From positions 1-19,776 of the forward strand of contig CABSNF010000039.1 in the NCBI GenBank assembly GCA_902478995.1: 19,776 nt of DNA, given 5' to 3'. The position numbers were made by a program, and so were the translations under genes. The stretch is from an uncultured Collinsella sp. (GTDB lineage: Bacteria > Actinomycetota > Coriobacteriia > Coriobacteriales > Coriobacteriaceae). The first letter of the stretch is position 1, and each line of letters starts with the position of its first letter. Positions 7,062-14,539 of this stretch are shown one piece after another. The notes under the pieces are model-generated. The model saw nothing but the letters and a program-made list of their open reading frames with translations. It did no database searches and had not been told where the DNA came from.

Positions 7062-7451
7062 ATGTCGGGTTCTTCGGTCCGCATGTACCGAGCCACGCTT
7101 CGCACAAACAACGCACCGCCCAAGCTCGTCGTCGTTGAAGCAGAATGCCTTTCGCCCGATGAGCGCACAGCATTTGCATTGCTATCAAGTCGCGTCGCCG
7201 CCGTTCTGATCCCTTGCCCGGCGCAAGGTGAACTTGCCATCCAATGCCAAACGCACAGCTGCCCGCTCAATCAGGCTGCCGTAATCGCAACCAGCCAACG
7301 CGGCCTGCCGCTCCTTCTAGAAGCCGGCATCGCACTCGCCCTTCGTGGCGCCGGATACGAAAACGAGACCGCCGCCGACATAGTCTTTAAACCACGATCG
7401 AGCGGCGGCCTCGCAGCAGCCATTGAATATATGTGCAGGCTCGTTGCCTAA
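7062..7451 (+). CDS. Hypothetical protein divergent from XRE regulator
   Basis: This 129-aa protein has no family that I recognise. It starts at ATG 7062, supported by AGGAG at 7051-7055 with six bases between; an upstream TTG at 7038 lies within the palindrome and is unlikely. It is soluble in appearance, with a beta-rich N-terminal third (KLVVVEAE) and an alpha-helical C-terminal end (GGLAAAIEYMCRLVA). There are cysteines in ECLS, PCPA, QCQTHSC and MCRL; QCQTHSCPLN could bind metal but no full motif is present. The operator palindrome upstream ties its control to the XRE regulator. Its stop is only 9 bp from the convergent gene's stop, with no terminator between. Confidence 0.65.
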   Translation: MSGSSVRMYRATLRTNNAPPKLVVVEAECLSPDERTAFALLSSRVAAVLIPCPAQGELAIQCQTHSCPLNQAAVIATSQRGLPLLLEAGIALALRGAGYENETAADIVFKPRSSGGLAAAIEYMCRLVA

Positions 7452-7460
7452 AAGGACAAG

Positions 7461-7844
7461 CTAGAAACCAAGGCCAAAGCCCGTTCCGGTAATCGCCGAG
7501 TACATAAAGTAAACGTTGACCACGTTGAGGAACACGCCCGTGATGCAACCGTTGCGCAGGTAGCGCTCGCATACGATGCGCGCCATGGCGGCGGAGTCGT
7601 CATTGTTTTTAGCCTGGCGTCCTGCCGTAAAGTACGTCGCCACGCTCAGCAGCAGGTTGAGCACCGGCAGTGCCAGCAACTCGTAGCTCTTGCCCCAGCG
7701 CGTCGCCTCGCCGGCGGCATTAAACTTTGTTGCCACCTCGGGACCAATGTTGGGGATAACACACACTGCGACCACCAGCGGAATCACCGCAAGCACGAGC
7801 AGAGCAATACCCATGTAGCCAGCTTTTTTGCCATATTTAAACAT
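7461..7844 (-). CDS. DUF1648-like membrane protein
   Basis: This 127-aa protein has three hydrophobic segments (about 10-30, 54-72 and 100-118). Between the first two, residues 32-52 (NIGPEVATKFNAAGEATRWG) match the DUF1648 pattern of a proline, an HFN/KFN-like G, and a W-G-K at the end of the loop. That domain occurs in SdpI-type immunity/signal proteins and in many uncharacterised small membrane proteins. It begins 11 bp after ychF ends, so the two are probably cotranscribed. Function is not known. Without the DUF1648 recognition it would simply be a small integral membrane protein. Confidence 0.7.
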   Translation of the reverse strand: MFKYGKKAGYMGIALLVLAVIPLVVAVCVIPNIGPEVATKFNAAGEATRWGKSYELLALPVLNLLLSVATYFTAGRQAKNNDDSAAMARIVCERYLRNGCITGVFLNVVNVYFMYSAITGTGFGLGF

Positions 7845-7855
7845 ATGCGTCGTCC

Positions 7856-8932
7856 TTACACGTTAAAGCGGAAGTGCACGACGTCGCCATCGGCCATGAC
7901 ATAGTCCTTGCCCTCAATACGCAGCTTCCCGGCGGCCTTGGCGCCCTGCTCGCCGCCGAGCTCGATGTAGTCGTCGTAGCCAATGACCTCGGCCTTAATA
8001 AAGCCGCGCTCAAAGTCGGTGTGGATGACACCGGCGGCCTGCGGGGCGGTCGCACCCTGACGCACCGTCCAGGCCTTGACCTCCATCTCGCCGGCTGTAA
8101 AGAACGACTGCAGGCCGAGCAGCTTGTAGGCTGCCTGCGCGAGCACGTCCAGGCCGGGCTGCTCCAGGCCCAGGCTCTCCAGGTAGTCGGCCGCGTCCTC
8201 GGGATCGAGCTCGGAAAGCTCGGCCTCGATCTTGGCGCAGATCGGCAGCGGCTTGACGCCATCGATGGGCGCCAGGTCCTCGTTGAGCATGTCCTCGTCC
8301 ACGTTGGCCACATACAGGATGGGCTTCATGGTGAGCAGGAACAGGCCCTTGGCAGCGGCGCGCTCCTCGTCGGTCATCTCCATGGACGCAGCACGCTTAC
8401 CCTCGTTGAGCCAGGCGAGTAGGCGCTTGGCGACCTCAAACTTGGGCATGAGCTCCTTGTCGCGCTTGGCCTCCTTCTCGAGCTTGGGCAGCTGCTTCTC
8501 GAGCGTGCCCATGTCGGCCAGGATAAGCTCGGTCATGATGGTGTCGGCGTCACCGGCGGGATCGACGAACTCGCCCGTGCGGCCCACCTCGCGCATAACG
8601 TTGGGGTCCTTAAAGTAGCGCACGACCTCGCAGATGGCGTCGGTCTCGCGAATGTTGGCCAGGAACTGGTTGCCCAGACCCTCGCCCTCGTTAGCGCCCT
8701 TCACCAGACCTGCGATGTCAACAAACTCGACCGTCGCCGGCACAATGCGGCCCGGGTTGACGATGTCGGCGAGCTTTTGCAAGCGGTTATCGGGCACGTC
8801 GACGATACCCACGTTGGGGTCGATCGTGGCAAACGGGTAGTTGGCGGCAAGGCCGGTCTTTTTGGTAAGCGCGGTGAACAACGTCGACTTGCCCACGTTG
8901 GGCAGGCCCACGATACCGATGGAAAGGGACAC
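7856..8932 (-). CDS. ychF: Redox-regulated ATPase YchF (OLA1 family, Obg-like)
   Basis: YchF is a universal P-loop protein that binds ribosomes and prefers ATP to GTP. I take GTG 8932 as the start: AAAGGAG lies five bases upstream and the product then begins SLSIGIVGLPNVGKST as in the family. The 358-aa length is normal (E. coli 363). The P-loop is at 9-17, the DxxG box is in VEFVDIAGLVKGA, and the altered G4 motif NVDE replaces NKxD, the feature behind ATP preference. A coiled-coil insertion (about 140-195) and a C-terminal TGS domain ending DGDVVHFRFNV complete it. An in-frame extension of 29 codons upstream runs into a terminator hairpin and is rejected. Confidence 0.97.
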   Translation of the reverse strand: MSLSIGIVGLPNVGKSTLFTALTKKTGLAANYPFATIDPNVGIVDVPDNRLQKLADIVNPGRIVPATVEFVDIAGLVKGANEGEGLGNQFLANIRETDAICEVVRYFKDPNVMREVGRTGEFVDPAGDADTIMTELILADMGTLEKQLPKLEKEAKRDKELMPKFEVAKRLLAWLNEGKRAASMEMTDEERAAAKGLFLLTMKPILYVANVDEDMLNEDLAPIDGVKPLPICAKIEAELSELDPEDAADYLESLGLEQPGLDVLAQAAYKLLGLQSFFTAGEMEVKAWTVRQGATAPQAAGVIHTDFERGFIKAEVIGYDDYIELGGEQGAKAAGKLRIEGKDYVMADGDVVHFRFNV

Positions 8933-8969
8933 GACAGCTCCTTTTGGTACAAGCATTTCAAACTGCATA

Positions 8970-8975
8970 AGTATA
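8970..8975 (-). promoter_or_regulatory. Candidate -10 box of ychF
   Basis: Minus-strand TATACT, a 5/6 match, lies directly after the terminator hairpin of the upstream gene and about 38 nt before the ychF start codon. Any -35 element (TTCGCC near 8994-8999 on the minus strand) would fall in the hairpin loop and is poor. Promoter and terminator thus appear to overlap. Confidence 0.4.
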
Positions 8976-8977
8976 GC

Positions 8978-9017
8978 GCCGCCGCAGCATCTGGGCGAAC
9001 CCAGACGCCACGGCGGC
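8978..9017 (-). terminator. Tall UUCG hairpin after the ferredoxin-like gene
   Basis: On the minus strand, 9017-9000 and 8995-8978 form an 18-bp stem (GCCGCCG...GTCTGGG with CCCAGAT...CGGCGGC, including three G-U pairs) closed by a TTCG loop. It lies 30 bp past the stop at 9047. There is no T-run, so it may terminate weakly or protect the 3' end. Confidence 0.6.
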
Positions 9018-9046
9018 ACGAATGAAGCAGAGATAGGGGTCGCTGA

Positions 9047-10300
9047 CTAGTCTGCGAGCTTTTCCACCTGGTCGAGCATCTTGTCAAGCTTGGCCTTTGC
9101 CTCGGCTTTTGCCTTTTGGACCTCTTCGTGGGCTTTGGCCTTCTGGGCAGCCTTTTCCTCGGCTTCGGGATCGACGACGACCAGGTTGGATGCATCATGC
9201 TCAACCAACTTAAGCGCATGCTCGGGGCACACCTTGACGCAGGCCCCGCAACCTAGGCAATACGTGGACTCCAGTGCAAAGCGACCGCTTCCCACCAAAT
9301 CGCAGGCAAACGTGGGGCACACGTTGACGCACTCGCCGCACGACGTGCACTTGTCAAAATCGCATTCCGGTGTGCTCACCTGCATATTCTGGGCAAGCTC
9401 GGGGTGGTTCTGCAGCGTCGAGAGCACCAGCTGCCGCCCGTGCGTGAGCGAACGGCGACGCTTGGTCGTCGTGGTGCCGCACATGGTGTTGAGTGTGCGC
9501 TCGAGCTGCGTGATCTGGTGACGGTGGGCCTTCAACTTCTGCGTCACCGAGGCCAGCGCCGCCGTCGCCGGATTGAGCTTGGTCACCGTCAGGCCCGTGG
9601 TGCGGGCAATCTTATCCATGTACTCCTTGCGCTCGTACTCGCGGCGCTTATGGCATTTGAGGCTCTTGGGGTCGACCTCCAGGCCCATGCCCGTACCCGC
9701 CCACTCCTCGGCGGTAGCAATGGCCTCGCCCAGAATGTCCTCGCCACCGGTGTTGCGGCACTTATCGCACACGCCCAGTGGCAGGTAGACGCTCACGTTG
9801 GGATAGTCCGCCAGTACCGAGAACCAGGTCTCGGCCGTAATATCGCCCACGCAGGCAACGACGACCTCGTTTTCGCGCGGCATGCGCTTGAGGGCGCGTG
9901 TGCAGGTGACGTAGGCGGTCTCGTGGCTCGTAGCAGCGGAGACGATATCGTCATACAGGTTTTTAGGCGCCAGGCGCGGCGAGATGATCGCCTCGGTCGG
10001 ACAGGCAGCGGCGCACAGGCCGCACTTGCGACAGGAGTCGAGGATCTCGATGGCGTCTTCCTCGACCTCGATAGCGTTGACCGGGCACACGTCCATGCAC
10101 GCGGTGCAACCGCTCTTTTCGTTTTTGCAGGTCAAGCACGGAATGGTGTTGCCGCGCGGGCGCTCCTTGTAGTCGGCAGGATTCCACTGCGGCGCCGACG
10201 GATCGAGTGCATCGGTCACGCCGCCAAGCGGGTTTTTAAGAAAGTCGAAACCCTTGCTGATCTCGATAATGTCATCAAACAGATCGTGTTCCTGCGCCAT
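9047..10300 (-). CDS. Multi-cluster 4Fe-4S ferredoxin-like protein
   Basis: This 417-aa protein has two ferredoxin-like modules and an intervening domain. Module 1 has C58-x6-C65-x2-C68-x3-C72P and C90-x2-C93-x2-C96-x3-C100P. Module 2 has C318/C321/C324/C328P and C348/C351/C354/C358P, so four [4Fe-4S] clusters are likely. The middle region (about 125-220) holds further cysteines (C133, C150, C178, C181, C216); VVACVGD and GVCDKC are distantly like MvhD/FlpD electron-transfer domains. The last 45 residues are a charged Ala/Lys coiled coil. I set the start at ATG 10300, which has AGGGAGGGG upstream. There is no signal peptide, so it should be a cytoplasmic electron carrier; its partner is not encoded nearby. 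Confidence 0.85.
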   Translation of the reverse strand: MAQEHDLFDDIIEISKGFDFLKNPLGGVTDALDPSAPQWNPADYKERPRGNTIPCLTCKNEKSGCTACMDVCPVNAIEVEEDAIEILDSCRKCGLCAAACPTEAIISPRLAPKNLYDDIVSAATSHETAYVTCTRALKRMPRENEVVVACVGDITAETWFSVLADYPNVSVYLPLGVCDKCRNTGGEDILGEAIATAEEWAGTGMGLEVDPKSLKCHKRREYERKEYMDKIARTTGLTVTKLNPATAALASVTQKLKAHRHQITQLERTLNTMCGTTTTKRRRSLTHGRQLVLSTLQNHPELAQNMQVSTPECDFDKCTSCGECVNVCPTFACDLVGSGRFALESTYCLGCGACVKVCPEHALKLVEHDASNLVVVDPEAEEKAAQKAKAHEEVQKAKAEAKAKLDKMLDQVEKLAD

Positions 10301-10340
10301 GCGCGGCCCCTCCCTGAGCAGTGCAAACAAGCAAGAGATA

Positions 10341-10371
10341 ATGATACGCTATCGGCCCACGCCTCGGGCAA
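10341..10371 (-). promoter_or_regulatory. Candidate promoter of the ferredoxin-like gene
   Basis: Minus-strand TTGCCC (10371-10366) and TATCAT (10346-10341) are separated by 19 bp, giving a leader of roughly 35 nt. The remaining gap (10301-10450) shows no clear terminator for the upstream dehydrogenase. Confidence 0.3.
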
Positions 10372-10450
10372 ATTACACGCGGCGCACCTTTGAGGCAAAT
10401 AGCCTATGCCTATCGCCGCCTCGATTGCACAAGGTCGATCAAGCGCCTAG

Positions 10451-11518
10451 CTATGCCTCGCGCATGAGCTGCACGAGCTTTTGTCTGGTCACCTTGGCCT
10501 GTTCGTTAGCCATATTGCGTTCGTTTCTAAAGGCCGCATCTGCAACGCTCATCAGGTCGGCATCGGAAATCTCGTCAAGGCCCAGCTCCTCGAGCGTCGT
10601 CGGCAGACCGACGCGCTGGCAAAACTCGAGCACCTGATTAAGCTCGGGCGCACGCTCCAGGCGCAGCTGCACCACCAGGCCAAATGCCACGGCCTCACCA
10701 TGCATGGCCTTGCACTCGGGCAGAATCGTCAGGCCGTTGGCTATGGCATGGGCAAGCGCTAGGCCACCACTCTCAAAGCCAACGCCCGAGAGCAGAATAT
10801 TGCACTCGATCAGGCGCTCAACCGCTGGCGATGTACGGCCCTTTTTGAGATCGCGCTTGGCAGCGACGCCGCACTCCATGAGTGTGTCATAGCAGGCACG
10901 AGCCGCAACCAAGGCCAAGTGTCCCGGCGCGCCACCGTGCTCGTTGGCGCCGTGCGCCGCGGCGCACGAACGCGCCTCGAAGTACGTTGCCAGCGCGTCG
11001 CCCATACCAGCAACTGTCATGCGCAGCGGGGCTGCCGCGACCACGTTGGTATCGACCACGACCAGGTCTGGATTCTTCTCGAGCATCAGGTAGCGGTCGA
11101 ACGACCCATCCTCGTGATACAGCACCGAAATCGCGCTGCACGGACCGTCCATCGACGCCGCCGTGGGGCATACGCACAACGGCAACTCGGCATAAAACGC
11201 AACGGCCTTGGCGATATCGAGCATCTTGCCGCCGCCAATACCCACCACCATGTCGCAATACTCGGCCTGGGCTTCCTTAGCCATTTCGACAACGGCCTCT
11301 TCCGTACACGGACCGTCATAAATCTTAAAGAACGGCTCGCTTAGATCTTCGTCCAGAAATCCATCGACGATCTGCCTGCACAGCCGATCCTCGGTGCCCT
11401 GGTCAAACAAGACATAGGCAGCGCAGCCCAACCATGACAAATACTTGCCTTGACGCGACAGTTCGCCCGGCCCCTGAACATACCGGCCGGGACCGCCATA
11501 AACCATGGGAAGCGCCAT
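10451..11518 (-). CDS. Glycerol dehydrogenase-family protein (second paralogue)
   Basis: This 355-aa member of the iron-containing alcohol dehydrogenase superfamily is GldA-like. The family oxidises glycerol to dihydroxyacetone with NAD. The nucleotide-binding GIGGGK is at 94-98 and the metal ligands D174 (GMGDALATYFEA), H257 (ALAHAIANG) and H273 (AMHGEAVAFG) are all in place. It aligns along its length with the gene just upstream, but is clearly divergent, for example FDQGTEDR for VTPSGKKR in the N-terminal domain and MDGPCSAISVLYHEDG for TDAPCSALSVLYTDDG. That could mean a different substrate such as another polyol or diol. The start has only a weak GGGCGG site. It follows gldA after a terminator, so expression may be separate or by read-through. 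Confidence 0.85.
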   Translation of the reverse strand: MALPMVYGGPGRYVQGPGELSRQGKYLSWLGCAAYVLFDQGTEDRLCRQIVDGFLDEDLSEPFFKIYDGPCTEEAVVEMAKEAQAEYCDMVVGIGGGKMLDIAKAVAFYAELPLCVCPTAASMDGPCSAISVLYHEDGSFDRYLMLEKNPDLVVVDTNVVAAAPLRMTVAGMGDALATYFEARSCAAAHGANEHGGAPGHLALVAARACYDTLMECGVAAKRDLKKGRTSPAVERLIECNILLSGVGFESGGLALAHAIANGLTILPECKAMHGEAVAFGLVVQLRLERAPELNQVLEFCQRVGLPTTLEELGLDEISDADLMSVADAAFRNERNMANEQAKVTRQKLVQLMREA

Positions 11519-11549
11519 ACGAGAATCCGCCCTTCATCAAACAACGATT

Positions 11550-11578
11550 GGTGCAAAGCAACCTTGCCCCTTTGCACC
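11550..11578. repeat. Inverted repeat in the leader of the second dehydrogenase
   Basis: GGTGCAAAG (11550-11558) and CTTTGCACC (11570-11578) are exact inverted copies around an 11-nt spacer. They sit between the upstream gene's terminator and the start codon at 11518. This could be an operator or an mRNA hairpin; the 29-bp size suits a dimeric repressor. Confidence 0.5.
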
Positions 11579-11583
11579 ATAGC

Positions 11584-11619
11584 AAAAAGGGGCAAAGCCA
11601 TCTGCTGGCTTTGCCCCTT
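11584..11619 (-). terminator. Intrinsic terminator of gldA
   Basis: AAGGGGCAAAGCCA (11587-11600) pairs perfectly with TGGCTTTGCCCCTT (11606-11619) across a 5-nt loop. On the minus strand it is followed by a short T-run (TTTTT at 11588-11584). It starts 12 bp past the gldA stop. Confidence 0.88.
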
Positions 11620-11631
11620 CCTTAGCTTGAT

Positions 11632-12732
11632 TTACTCATCCATGAGATAGTAGTGGCCCAGTGCGTCTGCACCCAGAATGGCGTTTGCGACCATCTCGGG
11701 CGTCACCTCAAACGGCATGTTGCACATGGTGTCCTCGGGCGCGCACGCAGCCTCGGCAACAATCATGGCCTTCTCGCGCGTAAGCTCGGCAACGCCAAGT
11801 TCCTTCATCGTGACCGGCAGACCCAGCTCAATGCAGAAGCCCAAGACTTCCTCGAGCTTCTCGGTCGGGGCATCCTCGAGTACCAGCTGGACGATAGTGC
11901 CAAAGGCGACCTTCTCGCCGTGATACATGCCGTGGCACTCGGGCAGCATCGTCAGGCCATTGTGGATGGCATGAGCAGCAGCAAGGCCCGAGCTCTCAAA
12001 GCCAATGCCCGAAAGCAGCGTATTGGCCTCGATGATGTGCTCGACGGCAGGCGTGAGCGCACCCTTCTCCAGCGCAACCTTGGCCTTGACGCCATCGGCC
12101 ATGAGCGTCTCGTAGCAGAGCTTGGCGAGCGCCAGGCCGGCCATTCCGCCCTTACCGCCGGCGCAAGTGCCACCGTCGGCATCGTGCGTTGCCTGGGCCT
12201 CGAAATAGGTTGCGAGCGCATCGCCCATACCGGAAACCGTCAGGCGCACCGGGCTCGCCGCGATAACCGTCGTATCCATAAGGACAATATTGGGGTTTGC
12301 CTTAAGGAAGAGGTACTTGTCGAACTGGCCGTCATCGGTGTAGAGCACCGAAAGTGCCGAGCACGGGGCATCGGTCGAGGCGATGGTGGGGCAAATAATA
12401 ACCGGAGACTCCAGGTAGTAGGCAACGGCCTTGGCGGTGTCGAGGATCTTGCCGCCACCGACGCCGACGATGATGTCGCAACCGTTGTCGCGAGCGAGCG
12501 CAACCAGGCGATCGACCTCGCCCTTGGAGCACTCGCCGTTAAAGTCCTCAAACAGCAGCTCGGCCTTGGCCTCGGCAAAACCGCCCTCGATCTTGGCACC
12601 GACGCGCTTCTTGCCCGAAGGCGTCACGATGACGAGGGCCTTAGCGCCGAGCGGCTCGACATAGGAGCCGAGCTTGGCGAGTTCGTCCGGGCCCTGGATG
12701 TACTTGCTGGGGCTATTGAAGATTGCAGCCAT
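11632..12732 (-). CDS. gldA: Glycerol dehydrogenase
   Basis: NAD-dependent oxidation of glycerol to dihydroxyacetone, or the reverse during fermentation; cytoplasmic and metal dependent. The 366-aa length is the family norm. GVGGGK at 90-95 binds NAD, and the Zn ligands D171 (GMGDALATYFEAQ), H254 (AAAHAIHNG) and H271 (MYHGEKVAFG) match the Bacillus enzyme's D173/H256/H274 pattern. The N-terminal IFNSPSKYIQGPDEL is typical of GldA. Its ATG is only 17 bp after the T-run of the alcohol dehydrogenase terminator, so its own promoter must lie in or before that hairpin. The paralogue downstream gives two GldA copies in tandem. Confidence 0.93.
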   Translation of the reverse strand: MAAIFNSPSKYIQGPDELAKLGSYVEPLGAKALVIVTPSGKKRVGAKIEGGFAEAKAELLFEDFNGECSKGEVDRLVALARDNGCDIIVGVGGGKILDTAKAVAYYLESPVIICPTIASTDAPCSALSVLYTDDGQFDKYLFLKANPNIVLMDTTVIAASPVRLTVSGMGDALATYFEAQATHDADGGTCAGGKGGMAGLALAKLCYETLMADGVKAKVALEKGALTPAVEHIIEANTLLSGIGFESSGLAAAHAIHNGLTMLPECHGMYHGEKVAFGTIVQLVLEDAPTEKLEEVLGFCIELGLPVTMKELGVAELTREKAMIVAEAACAPEDTMCNMPFEVTPEMVANAILGADALGHYYLMDE

Positions 12733-12749
12733 TTTTATCCCATTCTCTA

Positions 12750-12793
12750 AAAGAAAAAAGAAAGGGGCTCCGTACGGATACGTGCGGAGCCCC
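12750..12793 (-). terminator. Intrinsic terminator of the iron alcohol dehydrogenase gene
   Basis: GGGGCTCCG (12764-12772) pairs with CGGAGCCCC (12785-12793) over a 12-nt loop. The minus-strand continuation is TTTCTTTTTTCTTTT (12763-12750 region). It lies 22 bp past the stop at 12816 and immediately before gldA, so it could also act as an attenuator for gldA. Confidence 0.87.
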
Positions 12794-12815
12794 TCGTTAC
12801 GATAACAAGAGTCGA

Positions 12816-14039
12816 TTAGAAATCGATGTCGGTGTCGTAGTAGCAGGCCTTGAGGATCTTCTCGAAGTCGGCAGCCTTGGTCTCACGCGGGTTCTCGGGC
12901 GTGCAGGCGTCCTGCTCGGCGTTCGCGGCGATCTCGGGCAGCTTGGCGAGGAACTCCTCCTCGGAAACCATCTGCGGGTTCTCGGCGTCGACCTTCACGC
13001 CACCATTCGCGTAATCCTTGATGGACTGCGGAATGTTGAGCTGGTCGTTGAGGTCGCGGATCTTCTGGACGAGCGCAGCGATGAGCTCCTCGTTGGTCTC
13101 GCCGGGAAGGTGCAGGATCTCCTTGGCCACGTAAGCGTAACGCTCGGCAGCACGGGGATCCTTGGAGTTCCACTGGATGACCTTGCCCAGGTACATGGCG
13201 TTAGCGGCACCGTGGATGATGTGGCCGTTCTCGAAGGCAGCACCGGTCTTGTGAGCCATGGAGTGAACGATGCCGAGCAGGCCCGAGGAGAAGGCGATAC
13301 CGGCGATGCACTGAGCCTCGTGCATGTGCTGACGGGCCTCATGGTCGCCAGCATAGGACTTGGGCAGCCACTCGACGATCTCGCGGATGCCGTGCAGAGC
13401 GTTGGCGTCGGTGAACATAGAGGCACAGGTGGAAACGTAGGCCTCCATGCAGTGGGTCAGAGCGTCCATGCCAGTGTGAGCGCACAGCTTGGCGGGCATG
13501 GTGTAGGTGAGCTCGGGGTCGACGATGGCGACATCAGGGGTGATGTTGAAGTCGGCCAGCGGGTACTTGATGCCCTTGGCGTAGTCGGTAATGACGGAGA
13601 ACGCGGTGACCTCGGTAGCGGTGCCGGAGGTAGAGGAGATGGCGCAGAAATGAGCCTTCTGACGCAGCTCAGGGAAGCTGAACGGCTGGATGATGTTATC
13701 GAAGGACTCCTCGGGATACTCGTAGAAGACCCACATGGCCTTAGCGGCATCGATAGGCGAGCCGCCACCGATGGCGATAATCCAGTCGGGCTCGAACTCG
13801 CGCATGGCCTCGGCGCCCTTCATGACCGTCTCGATGGACGGGTCGGACTCGACGCCCTCGAACAGCTTGACCTCGAAACCGCCTTCCTTAAGGTCGTTCT
13901 CGACGTCCTGCAGGAACCCGCCGCGGCGCATAGAGCTGCCGCCAGAAACGATGATGGCCTTCTTGCCCTTGAGGTTCTTCACCTCGTGGCGAGCGCCCTC
14001 ACCAAAGTACAGATCGCGAGGATTGGTAAAACGTCCCAT
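12816..14039 (-). CDS. Iron-dependent alcohol dehydrogenase
   Basis: This 407-aa group III (iron-activated) alcohol dehydrogenase is likely to act on short primary alcohols such as ethanol or butanol with NAD(P)H. The GGGSPID motif at 91-97 binds cofactor. The metal ligands D192 and H196 (TGMDALTHCMEAY), H263 (HSMAHKTGA) and H276 (GHIIHGAANA) correspond to the FucO pattern D196/H200/H263/H277. The start is ATG 14039, with AGGAGG six bases upstream (14046-14051); a 17-codon extension to 14090 is unlikely. It is the first of three dehydrogenases of this superfamily transcribed on the minus strand. The exact alcohol cannot be read from sequence. Confidence 0.93.
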   Translation of the reverse strand: MGRFTNPRDLYFGEGARHEVKNLKGKKAIIVSGGSSMRRGGFLQDVENDLKEGGFEVKLFEGVESDPSIETVMKGAEAMREFEPDWIIAIGGGSPIDAAKAMWVFYEYPEESFDNIIQPFSFPELRQKAHFCAISSTSGTATEVTAFSVITDYAKGIKYPLADFNITPDVAIVDPELTYTMPAKLCAHTGMDALTHCMEAYVSTCASMFTDANALHGIREIVEWLPKSYAGDHEARQHMHEAQCIAGIAFSSGLLGIVHSMAHKTGAAFENGHIIHGAANAMYLGKVIQWNSKDPRAAERYAYVAKEILHLPGETNEELIAALVQKIRDLNDQLNIPQSIKDYANGGVKVDAENPQMVSEEEFLAKLPEIAANAEQDACTPENPRETKAADFEKILKACYYDTDIDF

Positions 14040-14080
14040 ACTGTGCCTCCTAAACAAGCCCCTCTTAGACTTGCGTATAT

Positions 14081-14105
14081 AACGGAGCACCCAATTGGCT
14101 CCGTT
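14081..14105. repeat. Inverted repeat upstream of the alcohol dehydrogenase
   Basis: AACGGAGC (14081-14088) and GCTCCGTT (14098-14105) form an exact inverted repeat around 9 nt. It lies about 40 bp before the start codon, next to an AT-rich TATATA stretch (14077-14082 area) that could hold the -10 box. This is a candidate operator or leader hairpin. Confidence 0.45.
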
Positions 14106-14539
14106 AGGACCGGTTTGCGCGTTGCCGGCGATGACAATGCGCGATGTCTAAACGTCTCAACGCTCAGACAAACACTATTTTACCGTTCTGGTTGGTCAGT
14201 TATTCACCTAAAGCCGCCAATGATGAAACGTTTTTTCTATCCCTGAAGACCCTTGTGCGGCATCCATACTCCCAAGCTGGGCAAACGTTTTATCAAGGTT
14301 GACTACATATCCCGGGCAGGACTGTGCCCCTCCAAAATATGCACCGTTCGCCGCCAAAAATCGACCGTTTGCGGCACCGTGATACCACTCGGTCGTCCAA
14401 GGTGCCGACATTTGTGCGACATCCGTCTTCGTGGTGCAAAGGTGCAAGTCCAAGTGCGGCACCCCTGGTGTGCCACATGCGGGTAAACTAGAACCTTATA
14501 TAGAAACATTTGAACCCTAACCGCAGCAAAGGAGGCCCC
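14106..14539. other. Intergenic region between divergent operons, no gene seen
   Basis: No credible ORF is present. It must hold promoters for the minus-strand dehydrogenase and the plus-strand TPR-like operon, but I could not pick convincing boxes. A near-repeat TTGTGCGGCATCC (14253-14265) recurs as TTGTGCGACATCC (14412-14424), and related TGCGGCACC strings occur near 14370 and 14453. An AT-rich patch (14496-14510) precedes AAAGGAGG, the ribosome site of the gene at 14540. Confidence 0.4.

Noticed and set aside
9404..10393. 329-aa plus-strand ORF opposite the ferredoxin-like gene
   Set aside because: Shadow of the opposite strand; the minus-strand frame has clear cysteine motifs.
12723..14246. 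507-aa plus-strand ORF opposite the iron alcohol dehydrogenase
   Set aside because: Antisense shadow; the dehydrogenase motifs on the minus strand are unambiguous.
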